Source: Klebsiella sp. RIT-PI-d (lineage in GTDB: Bacteria > Pseudomonadota > Gammaproteobacteria > Enterobacterales > Enterobacteriaceae). From it: a stretch of DNA of 64,000 nucleotides. Positions within the stretch are counted from its first letter, which is position 1; each line of letters starts with the position of its first letter. Of this stretch, positions 28,732-37,008 are shown piece after piece. The position numbers and the translations under genes are program-made. The stretch covers positions 124,001-188,000 of the forward strand of contig NZ_LGIT01000004.1 in assembly GCF_001187865.1 (NCBI RefSeq), given 5' to 3'. Under the pieces are notes generated by a model, which saw only the letters and a program-made list of their open reading frames with translations, had not been told where the DNA came from and made no database searches.

Positions 28732-29088
28732 CTACCCCCGGTGCGTATTCACCACCTGCCCGATTCCTTTTCCTTCCAGCGCTTCGTTGGGGTCGGCAAA
28801 GAAATCGATATTAAAATAGGTATCGTCGGTTAGCAGTTCAATACGGTGCCAGTACTGCGGTGGGCTGATACCAAAATGCCCTGCATTAATAACCACTTCA
28901 ATCTCCGCCGTGGTGTCATCTTCGCTGGCAAAGCCAAAATATTTTACCGCACCCTGCATCACGGCTAGTCGGCCATAGACGCCTTTTTTGGTATTGTGAT
29001 GTGTCAATAGCGCCTGAGGGACTGACTGCTTATCCCAGAACGGCGTCGAGCGGGTATGACGAAAATGAAAAGGGATCTGAAAAGCCAT
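28732..29088 (-). CDS. YeaR-like DUF1971 cupin protein (second copy)
   Basis: A 118-residue small beta-barrel (DUF1971) protein resembling E. coli YeaR: FRHTRSTPFWDKQSVPQ near residue 9, GVYGRLAVMQGAVKYFG in the middle, and PPQYWHRIELLTDDTYFNIDFFADP near the C-terminus, with the Trp-His of the cupin fold. The start follows a strong GGAGG. It is the third gene of a yeaR - yoaG-like - yeaR cluster. In E. coli yeaR-yoaG is induced by nitrate/nitrite and NO; biochemical activity is not known. Confidence 0.85.
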   Translation of the reverse strand: MAFQIPFHFRHTRSTPFWDKQSVPQALLTHHNTKKGVYGRLAVMQGAVKYFGFASEDDTTAEIEVVINAGHFGISPPQYWHRIELLTDDTYFNIDFFADPNEALEGKGIGQVVNTHRG

Positions 29089-29113
29089 ATTAACCTCCTC
29101 CGAATGCGCAGTA

Positions 29114-29452
29114 TTACCAGCCACACACATTAGTTTCTTCATCAGACTCATAACCGCGAACAATGTTAATCAAGTCTTTAACCGCATCTGCGGCGGCGGT
29201 AGGGTCCTGTAACTCACTCAAACTGGAAAAATTTTTATCGACAGAAATACCATTATTATTGTTAGTTACCGTCAGGATAAATTCAGCGGTGTTTTCACCG
29301 TCAAGTGACAGATTCTCAACCAGTTCATTTACTGCCTGAGCGGCCCGCTCGGGCACATACAGGGACATCGGTTTCAAATACACTTTATCTTTGGTTTCAT
29401 TATTGTCACGATTCGTTACTGCTAAAGAATAACCTCTATTTTCATTGGTCAT
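29114..29452 (-). CDS. YoaG-like DUF1869 protein, internally duplicated
   Basis: A 112-residue protein whose C-terminal half (LTVTNNNNGISVD ... DLINIVRGYESDEETNVCGW-type end) is clearly E. coli YoaG, which has only about 60 residues. The N-terminal half repeats the pattern (YSLAVTNRDNNE ... LYVPERAAQAVNELVENL), so this is a tandem two-domain version; E. coli YoaG forms a dimer of the single unit. GAGG eight bases before the chosen ATG sets the start; a TTG seven codons upstream is possible. Sits between two YeaR paralogues. Confidence 0.82.
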   Translation of the reverse strand: MTNENRGYSLAVTNRDNNETKDKVYLKPMSLYVPERAAQAVNELVENLSLDGENTAEFILTVTNNNNGISVDKNFSSLSELQDPTAAADAVKDLINIVRGYESDEETNVCGW

Positions 29453-29462
29453 CGCCAGTACC

Positions 29463-29795
29463 TCAGCCTTCAATTAAAATCATCGGATCAACATAAAAGT
29501 CGACGCAGAATACCGTATCGTCAGTCAACGCTTCGATGTTATGCCATTTTTCTGGCGGAAATACGCCAAATTCGCCGGCATTGATGGTCAGCGTTTCTAC
29601 CGCTTCAGGGCTGGTTTCATCAGCATACCCGTAATAGCGGATAACACCACGCATTACGCTTAAGCGAGGATAAACCCCCTGCCGGGTTCCGGCATCAAGA
29701 TGACGTTTCCAGATCGAGGCTGGTGCAGTCTCATTATTCCAGAACGGGGTCGAGCGGGTATGTACATAGTGAGAAGGTATAACAATACGTTTCAT
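29463..29795 (-). CDS. yeaR: YeaR-like DUF1971 cupin protein (first copy)
   Basis: A 110-residue DUF1971 protein and the closer match to E. coli YeaR: YVHTRSTPFWNNETAPAS near residue 9, RQGVYPRLSVMRGVIRYYGYADE in the middle, and FPPEKWHNIEALTDDT near 85. It starts at MKRIVIPSHY after AAGGGG. First gene of the three-gene operon, so the promoter lies in the AT-rich gap upstream. Family knowledge suggests nitrate/NO induction; function is unproven. Confidence 0.87.
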   Translation of the reverse strand: MKRIVIPSHYVHTRSTPFWNNETAPASIWKRHLDAGTRQGVYPRLSVMRGVIRYYGYADETSPEAVETLTINAGEFGVFPPEKWHNIEALTDDTVFCVDFYVDPMILIEG

Positions 29796-29822
29796 GTTTA
29801 ACCCCTTGCCGTTCTCTGGCAT

Positions 29823-30494
29823 TCGCGCAGAGAAAAGAGAACAATATGTTGCATATCATATACCTGTTTTAATTTAAATAAACTGTTTTTTGCTCATCCT
29901 GGCTCTCAACTTAACATTATTATGCTAATGACAACGTTAGCCTTGCTCTGTAAAAAGCTTTTATTAAAATAACTTATTCTAAATAGGTTGTTTATCGCGA
30001 ACTTAATACCACCAAAGGGTTAACCCAAAAGGAAAATATCGAATTATAGCAAAATACTTCCCCCTGGAAATTATACAAGCTTTGATTCAGGTTAACGTAC
30101 TAATTTCTTACATTAGATCCTAAAATAATTCGTCACCCCCAAAAATATTGTTTATTCTTTTTAATTACCCATACCTTCAAATAAGTCTTACTAATGAATA
30201 AGCTACCGCAGTGCAGGCCATCAGCCGTAATCCCCTGCAAGAGTAGTTTGATACATCTCATTTAAAATTTATATACTTCCAGTGAATTTATAACGTTGAA
30301 CGCAGGAAATAAGAATTTCCTGTATTAAATAACGCGCTTAAAAACCTTTAGTTTTTCTGATTTTTGATAAATGCATTGTAATAGTATCGTTTAAGACATC
30401 CCTCCTGCTTTACTCCCTTACTATTTAGTGATTAGAATTCAATCCATTATTTTTACTACAGCAGCACCCCATTCATTCAGGAGGAAAATAAAAA
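29823..30494. promoter_or_regulatory. AT-rich gap between yeaR-like operon and T6SS
   Basis: About 670 bases without a credible gene, much richer in A and T than both flanks, with many T- and A-tracts. It must carry the yeaR-like promoter (minus strand; a small ATATG-N8-CATAT dyad at 29844-29861 is a possible operator) and the T6SS promoter (plus strand). AGGAGG ten bases before tssB is a strong ribosome site. The composition is what H-NS prefers, which would fit silencing of the T6SS. Confidence 0.5.
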
Positions 30495-30992
30495 ATGTCT
30501 GAATCATTTCAGAACGAGATACCCCGTGCACGTGTAAATATAAAACTGGATCTGTTAACAGGGGGATCGCAAAAAAAAGTTGAGCTACCACTAAAACTGT
30601 TGAGTGTTGGTGATTTTAGTAATGGTAAAGCCGAAGGTGCGATTTCTGAGCGTAAGAAAATAGATATCAATAAAAACAATTTTAACAGCGTGCTCGCTGA
30701 TTTTAACCCTGAAGTAAAACTTACTGTTAAAAACACGCTTATCAACGACGGCTCTGAAGAAAATGTCAGCCTCTCCTTTCGCAATATAAAAGACTTTGAA
30801 CCCGAGGCGGTTGCACGTCAAATTCCTCAACTTCGTGCCATGCTCTCCATGCGTAATTTATTACGCGATCTGAAATCCAACCTTCTGGATAATGTTACTT
30901 TCAGGAAAGAACTGGAAAATATATTAAAAGACCCCGCACTGTCTGATGAACTGCGCAACGAGTTGAATGCGCTAGCCCCTGTCCAGGCTTAA
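30495..30992 (+). CDS. tssB: TssB (VipA), T6SS sheath small subunit
   Basis: Small subunit of the contractile type VI sheath, 165 residues. Family landmarks are the N-terminal PRARVNIKLDLLTGGSQKKVELPLKLL, the GDFSNGKAEG loop near 42, NNFNSVLADFNPEV near 60, and a C-terminal helix ARQIPQLRAMLSMRNLLRDL that pairs with TssC. First gene of the T6SS operon, 37 bases ahead of tssC. Confidence 0.96.
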   Translation: MSESFQNEIPRARVNIKLDLLTGGSQKKVELPLKLLSVGDFSNGKAEGAISERKKIDINKNNFNSVLADFNPEVKLTVKNTLINDGSEENVSLSFRNIKDFEPEAVARQIPQLRAMLSMRNLLRDLKSNLLDNVTFRKELENILKDPALSDELRNELNALAPVQA

Positions 30993-31029
30993 TAGCTGAA
31001 CCCTCTTTTAACGGAATAATAACGAGTAA

Positions 31030-32580
31030 ATGCTAATGTCAGTCAATCAAGAATCAATGAAGCAGTCGGGCGGTACTACTGTTGATAAAACACTGCCACA
31101 GGGTGGGGTTTACGCCTCACTATTTGACAAAATTAACTTAACGCCGGTAGCTGAACTCGGCGATTTAAACGGTTTCGATGATAATACCGTAATGGCGGAA
31201 ACCTCTACTGATGCGCGTGTTACCGCCGCAGTAAAAGTATTTATGCAATGCCTGCAAAAATCTGGACAAAAAGTTGAGAAGCTGGATAAAACTATTCTTG
31301 ACCACCATATTGCGGAGCTTGATTTCCAGATCAGTCGCCAGCTCGATGAAGTCATGCACCATGACGAATTTCAGCGTGTAGAGGGTGTCTGGCGAGGGCT
31401 GAAGTCTTTGGTCGATAAGACCGATTTTCGCCAGAATGTAAAACTGGAATTACTGGATTTGCCCAAAGAAGAACTGCGACAGGATTTCGAGGACTCGCCG
31501 GAAATCATTCAAAGTGGGCTGTACAAGCAAACCTATATTGCAGAATACGACACGCCGGGCGGCGAACCCATTGCCGCTGTTATTTCAGCCTATGAGTTTG
31601 ATGCATCCGCTCAGGATGTTGCGTTAATGCGTAATATTTCCAAAGTATCCGCAGCAGCCCATATGCCATTTATTGGTTCTGCAGGGCCGAAGTTTTTTTT
31701 AAAAGACAACATGGAACAGGTCGCGGCCATTAAAGATATCGGTAACTATTTTGATCGGGCCGAATATATCAAATGGAAAAGTTTCCGTGATACCGATGAC
31801 TCTCGCTATATCGGTCTGGTAATGCCACGCGTATTGGGGCGTTTACCGTATGGCCCGGATACGGTACCCGTGCGTAGCTTCAACTATATTGAGGAAGTAA
31901 AAGGGCCGGATCACCATAAATATCTGTGGACCAATGCTTCTTTCGCCTTTGCTGCAAATATGGTGAAAAGCTTCATTAACAACGGCTGGTGCGTGCAAAT
32001 ACGCGGCCCGCAGGCGGGCGGTGCTGTAAAAGATCTGCCTATTCACCTGTACGATCTCGGAACCGGTAATCAGGTAAAAATCCCGTCAGAAGTCATGATT
32101 TCGGAAACCCGTGAGTTTGAGTTTGCTAACCTCGGATTTATCCCCCTGTCTTATTATAAAAACCGGGACTACGCCTGCTTTTTCTCAGCAAACTCGACGC
32201 AGAAACCGGCCCTGTACGATACCGCAGACGCGACGGCTAACAGCCGAATTAATGCACGTTTGCCTTATATCTTCCTGCTGTCGCGCATCGCCCATTACCT
32301 GAAACTTATTCAACGTGAAAATATCGGCACTACCAAAGATCGCCGCCTGCTGGAACTGGAACTTAACACCTGGGTACGCACTCTGGTGACTGAAATGACC
32401 GATCCGGGCGATGAACTGCAAGCCTCACATCCTCTGCGCAATGCGAAGGTGGTGGTAGAAGATATCGAAGATAACCCGGGCTTTTTCCGCGTGAAGCTGT
32501 TTGCCGTGCCGCATTTTCAGGTGGAAGGTATGGATGTCAATCTGTCGCTGGTTTCTCAGATGCCGAAAGCGAAAGTGTAA
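31030..32580 (+). CDS. tssC: TssC (VipB), T6SS sheath large subunit
   Basis: Large sheath subunit, about 515 residues (start at the first ATG or at one two codons later; the ribosome site GAG is poor and does not decide). Motifs: LDFQISRQLDEVMHHDEFQRVEGVWRGL-type region near 100, the IGLVMPRVLGRLPYG stretch near 265, and a C-terminal HPLRNAKVVVEDIEDNPGFF. Together with TssB it forms the contracting sheath disassembled by ClpV. Confidence 0.96.
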   Translation: MLMSVNQESMKQSGGTTVDKTLPQGGVYASLFDKINLTPVAELGDLNGFDDNTVMAETSTDARVTAAVKVFMQCLQKSGQKVEKLDKTILDHHIAELDFQISRQLDEVMHHDEFQRVEGVWRGLKSLVDKTDFRQNVKLELLDLPKEELRQDFEDSPEIIQSGLYKQTYIAEYDTPGGEPIAAVISAYEFDASAQDVALMRNISKVSAAAHMPFIGSAGPKFFLKDNMEQVAAIKDIGNYFDRAEYIKWKSFRDTDDSRYIGLVMPRVLGRLPYGPDTVPVRSFNYIEEVKGPDHHKYLWTNASFAFAANMVKSFINNGWCVQIRGPQAGGAVKDLPIHLYDLGTGNQVKIPSEVMISETREFEFANLGFIPLSYYKNRDYACFFSANSTQKPALYDTADATANSRINARLPYIFLLSRIAHYLKLIQRENIGTTKDRRLLELELNTWVRTLVTEMTDPGDELQASHPLRNAKVVVEDIEDNPGFFRVKLFAVPHFQVEGMDVNLSLVSQMPKAKV

Positions 32581-32597
32581 CGTAAGGCAGGAAGCCA

Positions 32598-33938
32598 ATG
32601 AAAACGGAACAACCGTTATGGGGTAGAGGCATTATGGTCTCGCCCCAGCACTTCCAGCAACAGGCCGCATATGCGGCCTGGTCTGCGGAATGCATTGCCC
32701 GACTCGGGCTTAATCATCCGTGGGGGATCATCGAATCGGCTTTTGAGCCGGACACCCTGAAACTTGGTCGTCTGCAAGCCCGCAAACTGCATATCCGCTT
32801 TCAGGATGGCACGCTTATTGACACCGATAATGCAGATGTATTGCCACCCGTGCTGTCCCTGGAGGGTGAATCAAACGATACGGTCGTTGTCCTGGCACTG
32901 CCGCTGTTACGGGCAAATGGTGGAAACTGCCTGAAACCGGATGATGTTGCCGATCGTCCGGTACGTTACCGTCAGCGATGGCAGGATGTACGCAATCAGT
33001 TTGGTGAAGACACGCGCCAGATTGCCGTGATGCAGCCTGAAGTGACGCTACGCTTTGCTCATCAAAACAATAGCGATTACCTGACGTGTCCGGTAGCGCG
33101 TTTACGGCAGGATTCGCAGGGCATCTGGACGCTTGATGACAGTTTCCTTCCGCCGCTACTGACCGTACAGAGCAGCCGCTGGCTGGTTAATCAGCTTGAA
33201 CACCTCATGACCCAGCTGCGCGCTCGTCTGGTCCGTCTTATGGGCATGCGTCGCGAAAGTAATGCGCGGATGGCAGATTTTGCCGTTGCTGATGTCTCGC
33301 TCTTCTGGCTGCTTAATGCGCTGAACAGTGCCGAACCTGTACTCGGCCAGTTTTTACGTTACCCACAAAGCCCGGCGGAGCGGCTGTATCCTGAACTTGC
33401 AAGACTTGCCGGCAGTTTACTCACTTTCTCCCTTGAGCATCAGGTCAGCGCTATTCCAGTCTGGCAGCACGAAAAACTGAACACGGTTTTTCCACCACTA
33501 TTTGATTTGCTGAGCGATTTGCTGGAGGCAAGCCTGCCATCGCGAGTGATATCCATTGAACTCGAGCACGATAAACGCCTGCATTTCTGGCAAGCGCGTC
33601 TGCACGATCCCCGCCTGCGCGAAGGTGCTGATTATTACCTGTCTGTGCGATCTGCGGCGACGGTGGCGCAGTTGCAGGAACAGTTCCCTCGTCAGTGCAA
33701 AGTGGGCAGCCCGGATCACGTCCGAAGTATTGTTAATTCTTCACGGATCGGCGTACCGCTTATCCCGCTGCGTCATGTTCCTGCTGCCATTCCGTTACGT
33801 CTGGAGAATCAATATTTCAGCCTGGATATCTCCGATCCCGTGGCAATCGACATGCTCGAAAGCGGCAACTGCATGTTTTATGTCCCTGGAATGCTGGGTG
33901 AACCTGAACTTGAACTCTTTGCGGTGCTGAGAACATGA
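32598..33938 (+). CDS. tssK: TssK, T6SS baseplate adaptor
   Basis: Baseplate component that links the TssFG wedges to the TssJLM membrane complex; 446 residues, normal for the family. The N-terminus has the conserved PLWGRGIMVSPQHFQQQ, near residue 5, and FLRYPQSPAERLYPELARLAGSL lies in the middle region. The last codons overlap the tssL start by four bases. Confidence 0.95.
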   Translation: MKTEQPLWGRGIMVSPQHFQQQAAYAAWSAECIARLGLNHPWGIIESAFEPDTLKLGRLQARKLHIRFQDGTLIDTDNADVLPPVLSLEGESNDTVVVLALPLLRANGGNCLKPDDVADRPVRYRQRWQDVRNQFGEDTRQIAVMQPEVTLRFAHQNNSDYLTCPVARLRQDSQGIWTLDDSFLPPLLTVQSSRWLVNQLEHLMTQLRARLVRLMGMRRESNARMADFAVADVSLFWLLNALNSAEPVLGQFLRYPQSPAERLYPELARLAGSLLTFSLEHQVSAIPVWQHEKLNTVFPPLFDLLSDLLEASLPSRVISIELEHDKRLHFWQARLHDPRLREGADYYLSVRSAATVAQLQEQFPRQCKVGSPDHVRSIVNSSRIGVPLIPLRHVPAAIPLRLENQYFSLDISDPVAIDMLESGNCMFYVPGMLGEPELELFAVLRT

Positions 33939-34624
33939 ATGTGCATAAACGTGATACTGCCTTATCGATCGATATCGACGCACTACTGCAGGACACCTGG
34001 CTACAGGTTATCAGCCTGCACCATGGCCCGCAGTTTCAGGAGGGAGAGGGGCGAATGTTATGGGAGCGCTGTGTCGCCGATGTTGAGCGAGTCCAGCGTT
34101 TGTTAAAAGAGAGCGAACTTGACGATGCCAGCTGTCAACATATTCTCACTGCGCAATGCGCGTTGCTGGACGAAGCGGTTAAAAGCCGCGGCGTGGAGGA
34201 TGATGCCTGCGTACAGTGGTATGACGTTCCTTTGCAGGGACACTTCCTGGGCACAATGGATGCGGGCGACACGTTATGTGACCGTATGCGTGATGTTCTG
34301 CGTGAACCTTCACCGGACACCGCGGTTCTTACTTGCTTTCAGCGCATCATGCTGCTGGGTTTCCTCGGTGATTTCCGCTCGCTAAATGATCCGGAACGCC
34401 AGAAGCTGATTCAGATGCTCAGCGACCATGCTTCCCCTTTTAGCTACCCACAGACCCATTCCGTACTGGCAGAAAGCCGTGCGGGCGGAAGCACAGGGCG
34501 TTGGCTGTCCTGCTGGCCTGTCCGCATTAGCCTGAGCGTCCTGATCGTTGCCGGCTTGTGGTGGGGGCTGAACGCAAAGCTCGATCGGATGCTGACAATG
34601 TTGTTGCCAGGGGTGGTGAAATGA
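33935..34624 (+). CDS. tssL: TssL (DotU/IcmH-like), T6SS membrane complex
   Basis: C-tail-anchored inner-membrane protein, 229 residues, cytoplasmic domain in front and one membrane helix at about 195-215 (RISLSVLIVAGLWWGL). DotU features include the region LDEAVKSRGVEDDACVQWY-type near 75 and LQGHFLGTMDAGDTL near 95. It lacks a peptidoglycan-binding extension; that role is likely taken by the next gene, whose ATG overlaps this stop by four bases. Confidence 0.94.
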   Translation: MNVHKRDTALSIDIDALLQDTWLQVISLHHGPQFQEGEGRMLWERCVADVERVQRLLKESELDDASCQHILTAQCALLDEAVKSRGVEDDACVQWYDVPLQGHFLGTMDAGDTLCDRMRDVLREPSPDTAVLTCFQRIMLLGFLGDFRSLNDPERQKLIQMLSDHASPFSYPQTHSVLAESRAGGSTGRWLSCWPVRISLSVLIVAGLWWGLNAKLDRMLTMLLPGVVK

Positions 34625-36330
34625 GTTCAGCACAACAGCGCGGGCTGGCGTTGTGGAGTGCCCTGCTAAGCGCCATTGTCTGTCTGGGGTTTCTTCCCGT
34701 GTCCCGGCCGGTTTCTCTTTGCATACTTGTCGTTATATTGGGACTGATTACTGCGTTCTGGTATGCCATCAGCCGTCGCGCAGAGCAGGAAGCAACCTTA
34801 TGTCTGGATAATCTTCCGGCGGCCACCTGGCGTCAGCCCGTCGTACTGGTCTGTGGCGATCTTCCGCAAGCCTGGCCAGAAAAGTCTCAGGTATTGACGG
34901 TGACGCAGGGATGTTGGATCAGAGTCGAAGAGACTCAGAGTCCCGCACAGGTGGTTCGCCAGCTGTTACGGCAACGTCCTGACTGGGGACGCCAACTCTC
35001 GGTAATGGTCAGCGTTTGTCCGCAAAAACATGCCGATAGCGATAACCTGACCAGCCGCCTGCTCGCCCTGCGCTGGCAAATCAGCCAGTTACGGCGTGAA
35101 ACAGGACATCTCGTACCGTTAGTCCTGAGCGTTCAGATTGGCAGCGCCATGCTGAATGACATGCTCTGGCAAGCGGCCATTTCAGAGGAAGGCGTTCGTG
35201 TCTGGCGAGAGTCATCGGCTCCCTGCCCCGTTGCTGCATGGGTCATGGCTGGCGGTGCCCTGGCCATGCAGCAACAGGTGCTGATGAATAGCCTGATGAC
35301 CTGGCTGCACAGTCATGTCAAAGCGGTATTTACCGATCTGAACCCGGATATTCCGCCAATTCCACCTGCGGCAATACTGTCGGGGATCGGCCCTCTCCTT
35401 TCCGGTAGCCTGGCGACGTCTCTCTGGACCACCTGGTTGAGCCAACATACTGCCATGCAACATGTTGCAGGCTGGCAACCGGTCGGGACGCAGAGCACGG
35501 TCATGCCTTTGCTTCCGGACTTTATCCTGCCGCTCCTGCCTGAAGGGCAAGGCCTTACGCCGCGCGATCGGGCCTGGCGCGGTGCGCTGGGGCTATTCAC
35601 CCTTGCGGCGGCCATATCTCTTTGCAGCAGTGGCTGGAACAACGTCCAGTTAATGAAGCGATTGTGTTTCGACATCACCCGTTATGACCGTATTTCGATG
35701 GATGACTATGGCCCGAAAGCTGATGCCGTTGCGGTTCTGCGCCATGACGCCGTTCAGCTGGATAACTGGGCGCGCAACGGCGAACCCCTTCGTATGAGTC
35801 TTGGCTTGTATCAGGGCGGGCGATTACGGATGCCGATCCTGGATGCTATCCGATCCTACATTCCCGCCCCACCACCGTCCAAACCAAAACCGCCCAAGAT
35901 ACCGAAAATCGTTCGGCTCGATAGCATGTCGCTTTTTGACTCTGGAAAGTTCGCATTGAAAACCGGCTCAACCAAAATGCTGGTCAATTCACTGGTGGAT
36001 ATCAAGGCGAAGCCGGGCTGGCTGATTGTGGTAGCAGGACATACTGACAACACGGGTAACGCTCAACGTAATCAGACTCTCTCCTGGAAACGAGCCGAAG
36101 CGGTACGTGACTGGATGCGGGATACCGGCGACGTGCCGGAAAGCTGTTTCGCGGTACAGGGTTATGGCAAAAGCCGCCCCATCGCGACTAACGACACAGT
36201 GGAAGGCCGTGCGCTGAACCGCCGTGTCGAAATTAGTCTGGTACCTCAGGCGAATGCCTGCCAGATACCCGACACAACATCGGCGTCAACGAATGAACGT
36301 GACGTCTCTACTCATAAAATGGAGAAGTAA
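34621..36330 (+). CDS. T6SS OmpA-family membrane protein (TagL-like)
   Basis: A 569-residue protein with two N-terminal membrane helices (about 8-27 and 31-52), a large domain, a third helix near 325-345, a Pro/Lys-rich linker (PAPPPSKPKPPKIPKI near 415) and a C-terminal OmpA-like peptidoglycan-binding domain with AGHTDNTGNAQRNQTLSWKRAE and GRALNRRVEISL; the Asp and Arg that bind diaminopimelate are present. It probably anchors the TssJLM complex to the cell wall. The ATG overlapping the tssL stop is chosen; a longer frame starts within tssL. Confidence 0.88.
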   Translation: MSSAQQRGLALWSALLSAIVCLGFLPVSRPVSLCILVVILGLITAFWYAISRRAEQEATLCLDNLPAATWRQPVVLVCGDLPQAWPEKSQVLTVTQGCWIRVEETQSPAQVVRQLLRQRPDWGRQLSVMVSVCPQKHADSDNLTSRLLALRWQISQLRRETGHLVPLVLSVQIGSAMLNDMLWQAAISEEGVRVWRESSAPCPVAAWVMAGGALAMQQQVLMNSLMTWLHSHVKAVFTDLNPDIPPIPPAAILSGIGPLLSGSLATSLWTTWLSQHTAMQHVAGWQPVGTQSTVMPLLPDFILPLLPEGQGLTPRDRAWRGALGLFTLAAAISLCSSGWNNVQLMKRLCFDITRYDRISMDDYGPKADAVAVLRHDAVQLDNWARNGEPLRMSLGLYQGGRLRMPILDAIRSYIPAPPPSKPKPPKIPKIVRLDSMSLFDSGKFALKTGSTKMLVNSLVDIKAKPGWLIVVAGHTDNTGNAQRNQTLSWKRAEAVRDWMRDTGDVPESCFAVQGYGKSRPIATNDTVEGRALNRRVEISLVPQANACQIPDTTSASTNERDVSTHKMEK

Positions 36331-36333
36331 AAC

Positions 36334-36825
36334 ATGGCAATCCCAGTTTATCTTTGGCTGAAAGACGATGGCGGCGCAGATATTAAAGGCTCTGTGGATG
36401 TAAAGGACCGCGAAGGTAGCATCGAAGTCGTGGCGCAAGAGCACAATATCTATATTCCGACTGACAACAACACCGGCAAATTAACGGGTACCCGTATTCA
36501 TACCCCGTTTATGTTCACCAAGGAAATCGATTCCTCCAGTCCCTACCTTTATAAAGCAGTAACCACGGGCCAGACCCTGAAATCTGCGGAATTCAAATGG
36601 TACAAAATCAACGACGCGGGTCAGGAAGTCGAGTACTTCAACACTAAGCTGGAAAACGTGAAAGTGGTGAAGGTCAACCCGCTGATGCATGACATCAAAG
36701 AACCGAGCAAAGAGAAGCATAACCACCTGGAAATGCTTGAACTGCGTTACGAAAAAATCACCTGGACCTATAAAGACGGCAACATCATTCATTCCGATTC
36801 CTGGAATGAGCGCGCCACTGCGTAA
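36334..36825 (+). CDS. hcp: Hcp (TssD), T6SS inner tube protein
   Basis: Hexameric ring protein that stacks into the tube expelled by the sheath; 163 residues. Typical Hcp features: MAIPVYLWLKDDGG start, GSIEVVAQEHNIYIPTD, RIHTPFMFTKEIDSSSP near 52, and a C-terminal EKITWTYKDGNIIHSDSW. Sits three bases past the OmpA-like gene. Two strong hairpins follow, suggesting separate 3'-end control for this highly made protein. Confidence 0.97.
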   Translation: MAIPVYLWLKDDGGADIKGSVDVKDREGSIEVVAQEHNIYIPTDNNTGKLTGTRIHTPFMFTKEIDSSSPYLYKAVTTGQTLKSAEFKWYKINDAGQEVEYFNTKLENVKVVKVNPLMHDIKEPSKEKHNHLEMLELRYEKITWTYKDGNIIHSDSWNERATA

Positions 36826-36838
36826 GCCTGATGCTGAT

Positions 36839-36901
36839 GCGGACGGGGTGACCTGTCCGCAGTTTTGCCTGCGTATCTGCCCGGCGGGTACGCAGGCAAA
36901 A
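36839..36901 (+). terminator. Two hairpins after hcp
   Basis: Within the 183-base gap before clpV two dyads occur: GCGGAC...GTCCGC (36839-36860, with an inner GGG/CCC) and a 13-base perfect stem TTTTGCCTGCGTA / TACGCAGGCAAAA (36863-36901). Neither has a long U-run at the right place, although the second stem begins and ends in A/T, so partial termination or mRNA stabilisation is likely. Confidence 0.55.
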
Positions 36902-37008
36902 TTCCCTATACCCGAGAAATCTGACCTGATGCGCTTAGGTTCCTTATAAACAGGAAAAGCGATGGGCGGTAGCGTGCCCGATGGTCCCCAGACTGTGAGT
37001 TTAAGAAC

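Noticed and set aside
29114..29473. Possible frameshift fusion of two separate yoaG genes
   Set aside because: The frame is open throughout, with one ribosome site and no internal stop or second start at the domain boundary, so a genuine two-domain protein is more likely.
29844..29861. ATATG-N8-CATAT dyad as a firm NsrR or NarL site
   Set aside because: It does not match either consensus well enough by eye, so it is mentioned only as a possible operator in the gap entry.
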